Below, piece after piece: positions 20,236 to 30,145 of a stretch of 64,000 nt of DNA. The notes below the pieces were generated by a model that did no database searches, was not told the origin of the DNA, and saw nothing but the letters and a program-made list of their open reading frames with translations. Within the stretch, counting starts at the first letter, position 1, and every line of letters starts with the position of its first letter. Made by a program: the position numbers and the translations under genes. The stretch is taken from contig CAMZMU010000055.1 of the NCBI GenBank assembly GCA_947311845.1, positions 18,228,877-18,292,876 on the forward strand, read 5' to 3'. The DNA comes from Poa pratensis (Eukaryota; Streptophyta; Magnoliopsida; Poales; Poaceae).

Positions 20236-20480
20236 TATACGCCGACGCATTGCCGTCGGCGTATGAACGCAGGGAAAACGTCCGTCCCTTCTCCGTCACG
20301 GCGGGCGTGCTACGCCGACGGCCAACTATACGCCGACGGCGGCCGTCGGGCCCTGGATGGCTACGCCGACGGCGCTCTGTACGCCGACGGCCAGTGGCAC
20401 GGCTGCCCTAGCTCGGTTTGTACGCCGACGGCCTCGACATTTGGCCGGCGGCGTACAATCCGGCCGTCGGCGTTTTGAGC
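20236..20480. repeat. CACTA right subterminal repeat array
   Basis: At least eight TACGCCGACGGC / GCCGTCGGCG words in both orientations, ending just before the right terminus (20493). It mirrors the left array. Confidence 0.75.
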
Positions 20481-20493
20481 GTTTCCTGTAGTG

Positions 20494-20667
20494 TCGGTGG
20501 GTCTGTTCTCACTGTGTTGATGTGTTTTTCGTATAGCTTATTAGCTTATCAGGTAATGACTCATACAACCTGTTCACAGTTCACTTAGTTTAAGATATTT
20601 GTCAACTTCACGTTGCAACGACAAGTTTATATTGCCCGGCCCACCATTATAATTATTTACTATCCAT
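20494..20667. repeat. tandem host duplication, copy 1, right part
   Basis: Begins with the TCG target duplication of the CACTA and continues GGTGGGTCTGTTCTCACTG, matching 51876 onward in copy 2. Ends ...TACTATCCAT, where copy 2 starts. Confidence 0.85.
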
Positions 20668-20942
20668 TTCGGTCTGATTGTGCTCACTAGTATATTTTTC
20701 TATTTCTAAGAATCAACCCTCCAATTTTTTTTTCATTTCTCTGTCTTGTATACTCCCTCCATTTTTTAATATAATAAGTTTTAGATTTTGTCCACATGCA
20801 CATGCATACAATTGTATGTAGATATATTTTTGTATTCATGTTCACTTATTTTAGTGTACACATAGACAACATGTGTACCACCTAAAACATTTTCAAAAAA
20901 CGGAGGGAGTACATTGCATTCCTAAGAAAACAAGCTAACTAA
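20668..20942. repeat. tandem host duplication, copy 2, left part
   Basis: Starts TTTCGGTCTGATTGTG directly after copy 1. Contains the duplicated Stowaway (20753-20909) and ends AACTAA, where Helitron 2 is inserted. Confidence 0.85.
20753..20909. mobile_element. Stowaway-like MITE in duplication copy 2
   Basis: CTCCCTCC...CGGAGGGAG with TA flanks; the duplicate of the element at 12584-12739. Confidence 0.7.
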
Positions 20943-21059
20943 TCTAGACTAATATAAAAAGACCCAGAGGGCGGAGATTCAAAGCATCTGGACCGTACAA
21001 CATGCTTATCCTACGGCCCACAGTGCTATAATGTTTAACGCTCAACACTTTAGTGTAGT

Positions 21060-21541
21060 CAAACGGAGGAGAAAACCGCGCCTCCCCAGTCCCCACTCCC
21101 CACGAAGTGACGCACGAAAAACATCCTACCAGACGAGAAAACCGCCGTCGACCTTCTTCTCTGATAGCTGGCCGGCGAACTCCGCCGAAGCCCGGACGGA
21201 TGCCCATGCGCGCGCCGCCAAAGCTCGCCGCCGACGTGCTGCCTCCCCAATGCTCACGCCGGGTCGCCGCGGAATCCCCCCGCCCTGGTCGCTGACCTTG
21301 CGCGCATTGGCGTCGCTCACGAGACCAACCCCTCCGCACTCTCCATCAATGTCGGTCGCGACCGCCCGACGCCGTCCATCAGCCCTCACCGGCTGAACAC
21401 ACGGGGTCGCCCGCCCGCCCGGACGCCAACGCCCTGGCCACACTCGAGCGCCGCACCCGCCCGACCTGTCTCTGCCAGTCCGCCGCCACGTCCGCAATCC
21501 AGCGCCCTGCCAGTCCACCGACGACGCCCTGCACGATGCCA
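21060..21541 (+). other. GC-rich, exon-like Helitron cargo
   Basis: Cytosine-rich sequence resembling a grass 5' leader or first exon ends at CACGATGCCA|GTAAGTTG, a good splice donor. Beyond the copia insertion, TTTTTAATTTTTAG|GTGCGAAGG at about 48685 looks like the matching acceptor. This suggests a captured fragment of a spliced transcript whose intron later received the copia. No domain is seen in any frame. Confidence 0.35.
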
Positions 21542-21634
21542 GTAAGTTGTCTAGGACCACAAGTCAGTTTGTCCTGCACCGTTCTTGACACTGTTATTTT
21601 TCAATCACCTCAAGAATCTCATGAGAGTATACTT

Positions 21635-21771
21635 AGTTAAAAGATTAGGGTTCCGTGGGGCTTAGCCTCACCACGTTCTTCCTTTATATATAACGATCAG
21701 CACAATTACAATTGGATTACAATACATACAATACGTACGATGACAGGACTCTAGACCGACCTATGTTAACA
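21635..21771 (-). repeat. copia 3' LTR
   Basis: 137 bp, 135 of 137 bases equal to the LTR at 48527-48663. Contains the LTR TATA-like stretch TTATATATAAAGG on minus. Confidence 0.9.
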
Positions 21772-21778
21772 CTCGCCC

Positions 21779-24700
21779 TCAATCTGAACTTCTACTATGA
21801 ACAAGATTCAGATTGGCCTTAAAACGGTCTAAGATCTGTCGGGCGGCTGGTTTAGTGAAAACATCAGCCAGCTGATCATTGGAAGAAATAAACCTGACCT
21901 GAAGAGCTCCAGAGGCAACACGCACAAAATGGAAATCGATCTCAGTGTGCTTGGTCCGTGCATGAAAGACTGGGTTAGCGGTCAGATATGTAGCCCCTAA
22001 ATTATCACACCATAAAACGGGGGTACGCTGCTGTGAGACTCCAAGCTCCTTGAGTAGTGATTCTACCCATATGGCTTCAGCAGCTCCGTTTGTCAATGCT
22101 TTATACTCAGACTCGATACTGGATCTCGAGACTGTGGGCTGTTTCTTCGAACTCCACGAAATACGGTTTGGTCCAACAAAGATAGCAAAACCTCATGTGG
22201 ATCGACGATCATCAACACACCCTGCCCAATCTGCATCAGTGAAGATACTAATACCGGTAGAGACAGACTTCCGAAAATTCAGTCATGTACGGTGGGTTGC
22301 GAAAGGAACTGACACACCTTATTCACAGCAGAAGATATATCGGGACAGGTGAGTGTCAAATACTGCAAGCCGCCAACAACGCTACGATACCGGAAAGAAT
22401 CATCGGGGCCAAGAGGAGTGCCTGACTGTCGCGCAAGACGCTCTGTTGATGGTGTAGGAGTGGGCTTACAATTCTCCATACTCACACGGTGCAAGAGATC
22501 CAATGCATACTTCCGTTGAGTCAATGTCATCTCCCCTGAATTTTAGGACGCTTCCAAACTGAGAAAATACTCCAGTCGGCCAAGATCCTTGATAGGAAAA
22601 CTGGCCGCCAGTGATCTAACAAGACCATTAACTGCACTTGGAGTAGACCCAGCAATCACGATATCGTCCACATAAACCAACATATAGATCTAAACACCAT
22701 GCTGGGAGAAGATAAACAGGGACGTGTCGGCTTTGGAGGAGACAAAACCAAGCTCGAGGAGACGTGTGCTAAGACGAGCATACCACGCACGAGGAGACTG
22801 TTTGAGACCATACAGAGCCCGCTGCAGCTTACACACATGAGAGGGGTACCGGTCATCCTCAAAACCAGGTGGCTGCTGCATATAGACATCCTCAGAGAGA
22901 AAACCATGAAGGAACGCATTACTGGCATCAATCTGCCGAAGACTCCATCCTTGTGACACGGCAAGGGAGAGAACCAGACGAATCGTGGCTGGCTTGACAA
23001 CTGGACTGAACGTGTCACCATAGTCAATACCATGCTGCTGAGTGAAACCGCGGGCGACCAGGCGTGCCTTATGCTTATCAACCGGACCATCTGGCCGATG
23101 CTTGGTCTTGAAGATCCATTTGCTCCCAACAATGTTGACACCGGGAGGACGAGGAACAAGAACCCATGTATTTGTATGACGAAGAGCAGAAATCTCATCA
23201 GCCATCGCTGCATGCCAGGCACTCTCACGCAATGCATCGTGATGAGAAACCGGAGTCGCAACAAACGCACCCCGACGAGGATCGTACTTCACCGTCCCAT
23301 CGGTGATCTTCTTCTCTCGCCAAGTGTTGTCACGTGTACGCGTGATCATCGTGTGTCCAGGCGCAGCTGAGGGCATCGCGGTCGAGGGGGCAGAGGTGCC
23401 CTCGACAGAAGGCGACTCGGGCTGAGCAGCAGACAATGACGACGGAGGATAATCAGCCGCAGAGGATGACTGGGCCGGCCCAGTGGAGCGAACATCGCTA
23501 GGAGAAGGCGAGCCGGCCGACGATGGGCCGGGCGAGCGAGCCGCGGGAGAGCTGGGCGCAGGAGGCGTGCATGCGCCATGCATGTCGATCACAGGCGGCG
23601 GAGGGGTATCTCGCACGACTGGAATTTCCTGCACAGGAGATATACTGCCTGAGGCAGGCGGGTCAGAGGACAAATAGGACAGATCATATTTTCGCATATT
23701 ATCACCCGTAGCCGGTTCATCGGAAGGAAAGGAAATCGCGTCCGCAAGAGTGGAGATGTCAACGGTAGCACCGGGTGTGGAATAGGGAAACACAGACTCA
23801 TCGAAAACAACATCACGAGAGATATATATCCGTCCCGTGGAACGATCTAAGCACTTGTACCCCTTATGCATGGGGCTGTACCCTAAGAACACACACATAG
23901 TAGAGCGAAAAGCAAGCTTATGTGCGTTATACTTGCGCAGACTGGGCCAGCACGCGCAGCCAAAAGTGCGAAGAAAGGAATAGTCTGGTTTAGCCGGTTA
24001 GGCGTGTCCTGTTGGATGGCAGGTGTGGGCATGCGATTAATGAGGTAACATGCAGTCAGAAAAGCTTCATCCCAAAAACGCAAAGGGAGAGAAGAATGAG
24101 CCAGCAAAGTAAGACCTGTTTCAACTAGATGACGGTGTTTGCGCTCAACAACCCCGTTCTGTTGAGACGTGTGTGGACAGGACACACGATGAGAAATCCC
24201 AGTGCGCTGCAAATAGCGATGTAACTTATAGTACTCACCACCCCAATCCGACTGTACGGCTATGATTTAAGTGTGAAGGAGACGTTCAACATGAGCTTGA
24301 AAAGCATAGAACACTTGCTCAACATCAGACTTATGCTTGAGAAGATATATCCAACAAAAACAAGAGTAATCATCGACAAAGCTAACATAGTACTTATACC
24401 CTCCCAAGGAAGCAACGGTAGGCCCCCAAAAATCAGAATGAATTAACTCAAGAGGCATACTAGAAACTCGATGAGATAAATTGAATGGCAATTGTCGACC
24501 CTTAGCACGCTGACAAGCATCACAAACTGAAGTCTGAATATCGGAAGAACACACTAAACCATTATTCCTAACAATGTTTTGAACTACATTATTGGTGGGA
24601 TGACCGAGACGCTGGTGCCAGTGAGACGAGGTGGTCTTGACGCTGGAAGACGCATGTCGGATGGACGAGGTGGACGCGCGGCTAAGCGGGATGGGGTAGA

Positions 24701-24862
24701 GGCCTCCATGACTTCTACCGTGAACAGAATTTTCTTCGTGGCCTTGTCCTTAACAAGGAAAAACAAACGATGAAATTCCACAAAAACATCATTGTCAGAG
24801 ACAAGACGATAAACGGAAAGGAGGTGCTGATTAATGTGTGGAACATGAAGAATATTGTGCAA
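21779..24862 (-). pseudogene. copia pol: GAG-pre, integrase, RT and RNase H
   Basis: From right to left on minus: GAG-pre region (HNILHVPHINQHLLSVYRL, DACQRAKGRQLPF); integrase core (LIHSDFWGP, VQSDWGGEY, NGVVERKHRH: the D, D and E residues); the copia middle region ([16 protein letters not shown]); RT ([51 protein letters not shown]); and RNase H ([26 protein letters not shown]). In-frame stops occur, including a TAA just before the second integrase Asp (VQSDWG) and a TAG at 22690-22692 a few codons before the YVDD catalytic motif. There are also frame changes near 24230, 23890 and 22540. The product, if intact, would copy and integrate the element's cDNA. Here it is dead. Confidence 0.88.
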
Positions 24863-24901
24863 ACGAAGAGGTGAACCGGCTAAATTAGAGTGACCAATAT
24901 G

Positions 24902-25338
24902 TGATACGTCTCAAACGTATCTATAATTTCTGATGTTCCATGTTGATATTATACCAATTGTTACATGTTTTATATACACTTCATAGCATTTTTATGCATT
25001 TTCTGGGACTAACCTATTAACAAGATGCCACAGTGCCAGTTCCAGTTTTCTGCTGTTTTTGTATTCCAGAAAAGCTAGTCTGGAAATATTCTCGGAATTG
25101 AACGAAACTTGGACAGAACCTCCTATTTTTCCAACACGAAGAAGGAGTCCAGAGGAGACACGGAGGGGAGCCACGTGGCAGCCACACCATGGGGCCGCAC
25201 GGGCCCCCCGCTGCGCCGTGGGGTGGTGTGGGTCCCTCGTGGCTCCGCAGCCGCCGCCCTTTCGCCTATTTATTCTTCCCGACGTGAAAACCCTAAATAC
25301 CCGAGCCATTATCCACGAAAAGTTCTAGAGACGCCGCC
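24902..25338 (+). repeat. element A first LTR, 5' part
   Basis: Matches 45816 onward. Interrupted after ...CCGCC at 25338 by element B. Confidence 0.88.
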
Positions 25339-25861
25339 TGTCGGGGGAATACTTTGTGGATTAACCCGTGACCCATGTTGATAAGTGCGACTTACTTTAC
25401 TCGCACCTGAAAGGGCCTACATGAAAGCAAGCCCAACATCGTACCGCCACAAGGAGAAGGATCTAGAAGACATATCCTGGAAGACGTGAGGAGGAGTTAG
25501 TCTCCAAGTAGGTTCCAGTCGATATATTCCTTGTGGAGGAAGTTTCCTTTGTAACCTAGCGAGCTCTGTGTATATAAAGAGGACTCGCAGGACTTAGACA
25601 GGGTCAAGCTATCAAGCCCAAAACCCTAGCTCTTACGGCGAGTTCCCAGATCGGATCGCCACCATTGTAAACCACATATATCATATCAATACCAATCTAG
25701 GGTAGGCAGGAAGTAGGTCTTTACCTCACATTGAGGGGCCGAACCTGGGTAAATCTGTGTTCGTCCTTGTTCCTGCGATCCCAAGCTCGGAGACGATTGA
25801 CTCGCGCAAATCCCACACCTACGAAGTCATCCATGACATCTGACGTGACAAACCCACGACA
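25339..25861 (+). repeat. element B 5' LTR
   Basis: 523 bp. Contains a TATA box in GTGTATATAAAGAGG (about 25568-25582), so a transcript would start near 25600. About eight substitutions and a few 1-nt indels separate it from the 3' LTR. Confidence 0.9.
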
Positions 25862-25863
25862 GT

Positions 25864-25880
25864 TGGCGCCCACCGTGGGG
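25864..25880 (+). promoter_or_regulatory. primer binding site of element B
   Basis: TGGCGCCCACCGTGGGG begins two bases after the LTR end, the position where a tRNA 3' end primes minus-strand synthesis. The tRNA species was not determined. Confidence 0.7.
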
Positions 25881-25916
25881 CCTGCGGTCAAGAGCGTCAC
25901 GTTCCGCGCAGGATCG

Positions 25917-28558
25917 ATGAAAGGAGCTGAAGATCTCGCCATTGGCCACATCATCATGGTCGATGGCACGCCTCTCATTGACGATTCAAGCTGGGGACCA
26001 GAAGCTGATTACCTGGAGACAGGTCGCATCATCCCGTTTGGATCTATTCATGTTTTCGTCGGCTTCATCGGCGGCGAGACAGAAGACCCATCACAGCCGG
26101 GGACTCAGAAGAAGGAGTCGCCGTAACTGTGGATGAAGAAGAAGAATCTACCAACAACGAGCCACTGACGCTCGAAGACGAAGAAGCCCAATCCATTGAG
26201 TATGTACTCGAGGAAAGGCTCTGTGGAAACCCTAGGGGTGGCAGCTCCCCTCCGTAGGAGATCAGTGCATGGAAGGGATCTACAGGACCGTGGAAGCAGA
26301 GGAAGGGCTGGGCATGCCGCAGGGCAGCTTAGCACCCACGGCGCCAGAAGCAGCGGAACAAGTCGCACCAGAAGGATCAGGAGTCGCAGAGCTCGGTTCG
26401 AGTCGCGCGACACCCGCTGCAGCCACCCCAGGAGTCGCGGCCTCAGGAGTCGCAAACAGAGAAGCCCCGTCCGGAGTTGTACCTACGGAAGAAGGGCCAA
26501 GAACAACCCCCAACACGACGGCCAGGATGCCCCAGAGCAGCCCGCTGTTTACGCCTATATCTGCAGTTAACGCCGCCGCAAGAGCTGCGGAGCTGGAAGC
26601 TACCAGGATTGAGCTGTATGATGAAGTCCAAAGGATTGTGGATGAAAGGAGCAGGCTCGCACGCGAGGACCAGCGCCTCCAACAAGAACAACGACTCGCC
26701 GAAGACACCATCATCCTACAAGGAGGACCAAGCACCTTGCCACACCGACGTCATATCAGTCGCATGCAGCCAGGAACAGTAAATCCATGGAGTTATTCCA
26801 ATCACCCACCTCTGGACCTACAGCCCGGTCCCTGCAGTCGATACACCAGCAGCCACAGCGCCACCCCACGCGAACCCATCAGTCGACAAATGCAGCGCGT
26901 CAGTCGCGTGGCCAGAAGCCGCAGCACCATCAGTCGCAGTACCCTCATACACGGCACCACCTGTCGCGGCTGCGCGACCCGCGGCGCCTTTAGTCGCGCC
27001 TGCATTGCGGACGATGGCATCGCCAGCATTCGCGCCTGTAGTTCCATCTTTTGCGGCACCAAGAACGGCGGAAGCACCAGGGTCAAGAGCTCTGGTGCAA
27101 GCTAACAACAGGGCTATCATGCCACCTCCGTCGCCACAACCAACCTTTGTGCAGCAGCCGGCACCGCAGCCTCAAAGGTTCCATACACCGCAAGGACACT
27201 ATGTTAGCCCAGTGGAGAATCTCTATGCGGCTACCAACATCTTAGCCAGGTTGACACCGGTAGGAAACACACCGATGGACAGAGAGGCGCGGCGCCCATT
27301 GAGATGCTGAGCACAGCAGTGGTACAACAGGCAAACATGTCTGAACATGGGGGACGGCTGCACGCAACCCCCTACAACAGTAGAGTAACAGCGGAAAGAA
27401 GCATCCGAGCCGAGTCGCCGCAAGTCGCGACTTCAAGTTCAGCCCGGCGACAAAGGGAAAACCAACAGGTGGTACAAGTTCAACCCGCAGAAGATGTGCA
27501 GATGCGTGCAACGGTTAACCCGGCAGGGAGGCCAGCTCCATCCAACTTATCATCGCGACTTAAAGGTCCAGTCTGCTTCAGCGAGAGGATTAGGTCCGAG
27601 CCGTTTCCTGCAGATTTCAAAGGACCTCGCAAGGTCGCAAATTACAACCCAAGTATGGACCCGGTCACTTGGCTCAACAATTATGAGATGGGCATGAGCA
27701 TTCTCAACGCATCTGAAAAATCTGTGCCCGATACCTAAACATGATGTTGGAAGGCGCAGCCCACATTTGGTTACAAAACCTACCACCAAACTCAATAAAT
27801 TCTTGGGATGAGATGAAGGAAGCTTTCGTCAAGAACTTCCAAGGAACATGCAAGCGACTCTGCAGTATAGAAGATCTTGAGCGCTGCGTGCAAAAAGAAG
27901 GCGAGTCAAGTCGCCATTGGATGAGGAGAGTGGCAGAAATTATACACTCCTCAGACAACATACCTCCAAGCTCAGCCGTCCTAGTTATGGAGAAAAACTG
28001 CAAGTTTGAGCCGCTGGTCCACAAACTGGGTCGCATGAAGGACAAAGTCAAGAGCCTCAGCGAGTGATGGCAGCGGCTAACAAGTATGCAAGTTCGGATA
28101 AAACCAAGGACGCATCTGATGGAGAGGAAGAGGAAACTGCTGGCAAAGGAAAGAAGACCAGCAGCAAGCCTCAGCAGCAACAAGCTAGCAATAGTAATGC
28201 GAGTTACAACAAGCGCAAAAACGAGGAAGGAAACTCGGGATTAGTCGCAAACACGAACACTCGTTACAAGCCAAGTAGTGGCAGAGGAAGAAATTTCCAC
28301 CCAGTTAACTTGGAAGAAGTTTTCAACCGTCCCTGTGACATCCATGTGGGAAAAGATGGAAAACCACCCAACCACACAAAAGCACAGTGCTACCATTACA
28401 AAAAGTGGAAGGATGGACAGCCACTTAATGGGAATAACAACAATCAGAACAACGAAGGAGGCAATCACGGCGGAGGCCACCATAATGCTGCTCCAAACCC
28501 ACAGCCAGACCAACCGCAGTTCCCAAAGCAGCTGGGTCATACACACAATTGTGGTTAA
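25917..28558 (+). pseudogene. element B gag, copy with complete N-terminus, frameshifted
   Basis: Likely start ATG at 25917 (MKGAEDLAIGHIIMVDG). Downstream, in changing frames: an Ala/Pro/Gly-rich region; a coiled-coil-like stretch (ATRIELYDEVQRIVDERSRL); a variable Gln/Pro-rich linker; then the retrotransposon gag domain at 27640-28067 (DPVTWLNNYEMGM, LEGAAHIWLQNLPPNS, WDEMKEAFVKNFQGTCKR); then a Lys/Gln/Asn-rich tail with a Cys/His cluster (CDIHVGKDGKPPNHTKAQC). Gag forms the particle that packages the RNA. Breaks include a 1-nt loss near 27714 (ASEKSVP where copy II reads ASKEIC) and several in the 26-27 kb linker. GTCGC words are strikingly frequent. Confidence 0.75.
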
Positions 28559-28559
28559 T

Positions 28560-29180
28560 ACCTCTAGGAGGGAGCAGAAGCTGCGACGGCGCAACCAAGC
28601 TGTTAACGCCGTAGTACCAGCTGTACCACAGTGGCTGAAGTGGTCTGAGCAACCAATAGTTTGGAGCCGCGAAGATCATCCAGGAGAAATAAATGAAGGA
28701 GGCAAGCTCGCGCTTGTGGTTGCCCCTCAAGTCGCAGGATACAAATTAAGCAAAGTACTGATGGATGGAGGCAGCAGCATAAACATACTATACTATGAGA
28801 CTTTCAAGAGGATGAATCTCCAAGAAAAGCAGCTGCACCCGTCCAGAACAACGTTTCACGGAGTCGTGCCTGGCGTATCAGCTCAACCATTGGGGCGAAT
28901 CAACCTGGAAGTCGCCTTCGGGACGCAAAGCAACTTCAGAAGCGAGTACGTCTGGTTTGAGGTTGTAGATTTCCAGAGCCCATACCATGCCCTCTTTGGC
29001 AGAGAAGCGTTCGCAAAATTCATGGCTCGACCGTGCTATGTATACCTGAAGCTAAAAATGCCTGGTCCTAAGGGAGTAATCACAATAGATGGCAATAAAG
29101 AGATAGCACAAGAATGCGAGGAAGGCGACAGGGCTATGGCCAAGAGACGCTTGCGTCGCGGAAAATGCACCTGCTCCTGA
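28560..29180 (+). pseudogene. element B aspartic protease region, copy I
   Basis: About 200 residues in the frame that runs to 29180: WLKWSEQPIVWSREDHPG, GYKLSKVLMDGGSSINILY (catalytic Asp in the DGGSS form common in plant gypsy elements), LHPSRTTFHGVVPG, then YHALFGREAFAKFMA. Retropepsins cut Gag into its parts. The frame normally would run on into RT but instead ends; the tail is shifted by an extra C near 29138 (copy II reads on as ARDACVAENAPAPEP). After it come an array of hairpins and then an AATAAA at 29679-29684 that could end a gag-pro RNA. Confidence 0.72.
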
Positions 29181-29389
29181 GCCGCAACAAAAATTTGATG
29201 ACATCGTGGAAGCCAAAAGACACCTGCCTGACCTGCGACTTCAGATTACAGCCGCAAGAAGGGCAAGAGCTGCAGGCCATCGGCAATAAGGGTATACCCC
29301 AACCACCACGAGTCGCCATCAACAATCACAACAGAACCAACAAGGGTTCACAGTATCAAGCTGGCCACTCAGGGCTCAAACCTCAACTC

Positions 29390-29650
29390 GGTCGCCACCT
29401 AGGCGCGACCGTACATATGTATCAAATTGGATCGCCACTTAGGCGCGATCAACCCATGTATCAGGAATTAGCTGCCACTCAGGCGCGGCCGTACCTGTGC
29501 ATAAAAAATCTGGTCGCCACCTAGGCGCGACCGACCCCTGTATCATCTCTGGTTGCCACTCAGGCGCGACCGACCCCTGTATCATCTCTGGTCGCCACCT
29601 AGGCGCGACCGACCCAATGAATCACTTCTGGTCGCCACTAAGGTGCGACC
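29390..29650. repeat. array of seven covarying hairpins, copy I
   Basis: Seven ~40-bp units, each with a 6-bp stem around CCAC-TAGG-like loop sequence: GGTCGC...GCGACC in units 1, 4, 6 and 7. Unit 2 has GATCGC...GCGATC, both arms changed (G:C to A:T). Unit 3 changes T:A to C:G (GCTGC...GCGGC). Unit 5 has a T:G wobble. Paired changes preserve the stem. It lies between the convergent gag-pro (+) and antisense (-) genes. Confidence 0.75.
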
Positions 29651-30145
29651 GACCCTATGTATCATATAATGATTTTGAAATAAAGCCGGCACCCCTACTA
29701 TGTAGGTGGCTGTCGTTTCGCCTCAAACTACCAATTGAGTTGTGAGTCTTTCATTTTCTAATCATTGGTTCCTTGGGGGTGCGGCAGCTTTCTGAGCGCG
29801 GCCTATTACCTTGGAATCGCCAAACGAGTGGCATTTATCGTGATTATACTCAACCTTCACTTGGATGCGACTTGCATTATGCGGCCAAAGTACTGGGGTG
29901 TGGCGTCAATCGAGCTTGATTGCCTATCATGGCCGCTCTCGACCCTGAACACACATGTTCCTAGGAAATACTGAGCCGCGCAAGGGCCTAAGTAAGGAAA
30001 ACCGAGACAAATCATAAGGACCAGACTATTGGTCGGAACTTGTACTGCTGAGAGTACTTAATAACAAAAACATTGTTGCTAACACATCATTTCAACAATT
30101 ATTACAAGCCACTAAGGGCTAACTTCACCATAACATTGTTTTTAC

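Larger units (their letters stand above)
13100..20493 (-). mobile_element. CACTA (En/Spm-type) transposon, 7.4 kb
   Basis: Starts CACTACGGACAC and ends (inverted) CACTACAGGAAAC, with target duplication TCG at 13097-13099 and 20494-20496. The undisturbed site GATTCGGTGGGTC is preserved at 51876 in duplication copy 2, confirming both borders. Subterminal regions are packed with CGCCGACGGC/GCCGTCGGCG words, the array expected to bind a TNPA-like protein. Minus-strand remnants of a TNP2-type transposase and a second transposase gene are present but incomplete, so it is non-autonomous now. The interior also holds a hairpin region (16.7-17.0 kb) and a ~350-bp tandem array (18.2-20.1 kb). A GC-rich region at 13.7-13.9 kb and another at 17.5-18.0 kb have no recognisable product. 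Confidence 0.88.

Noticed and set aside
29390..29650. The regular ~40-bp spaced repeats as a CRISPR array
   Set aside because: Units diverge, there are no unique spacers, the host is a plant, and the repeats lie inside an LTR retroelement.
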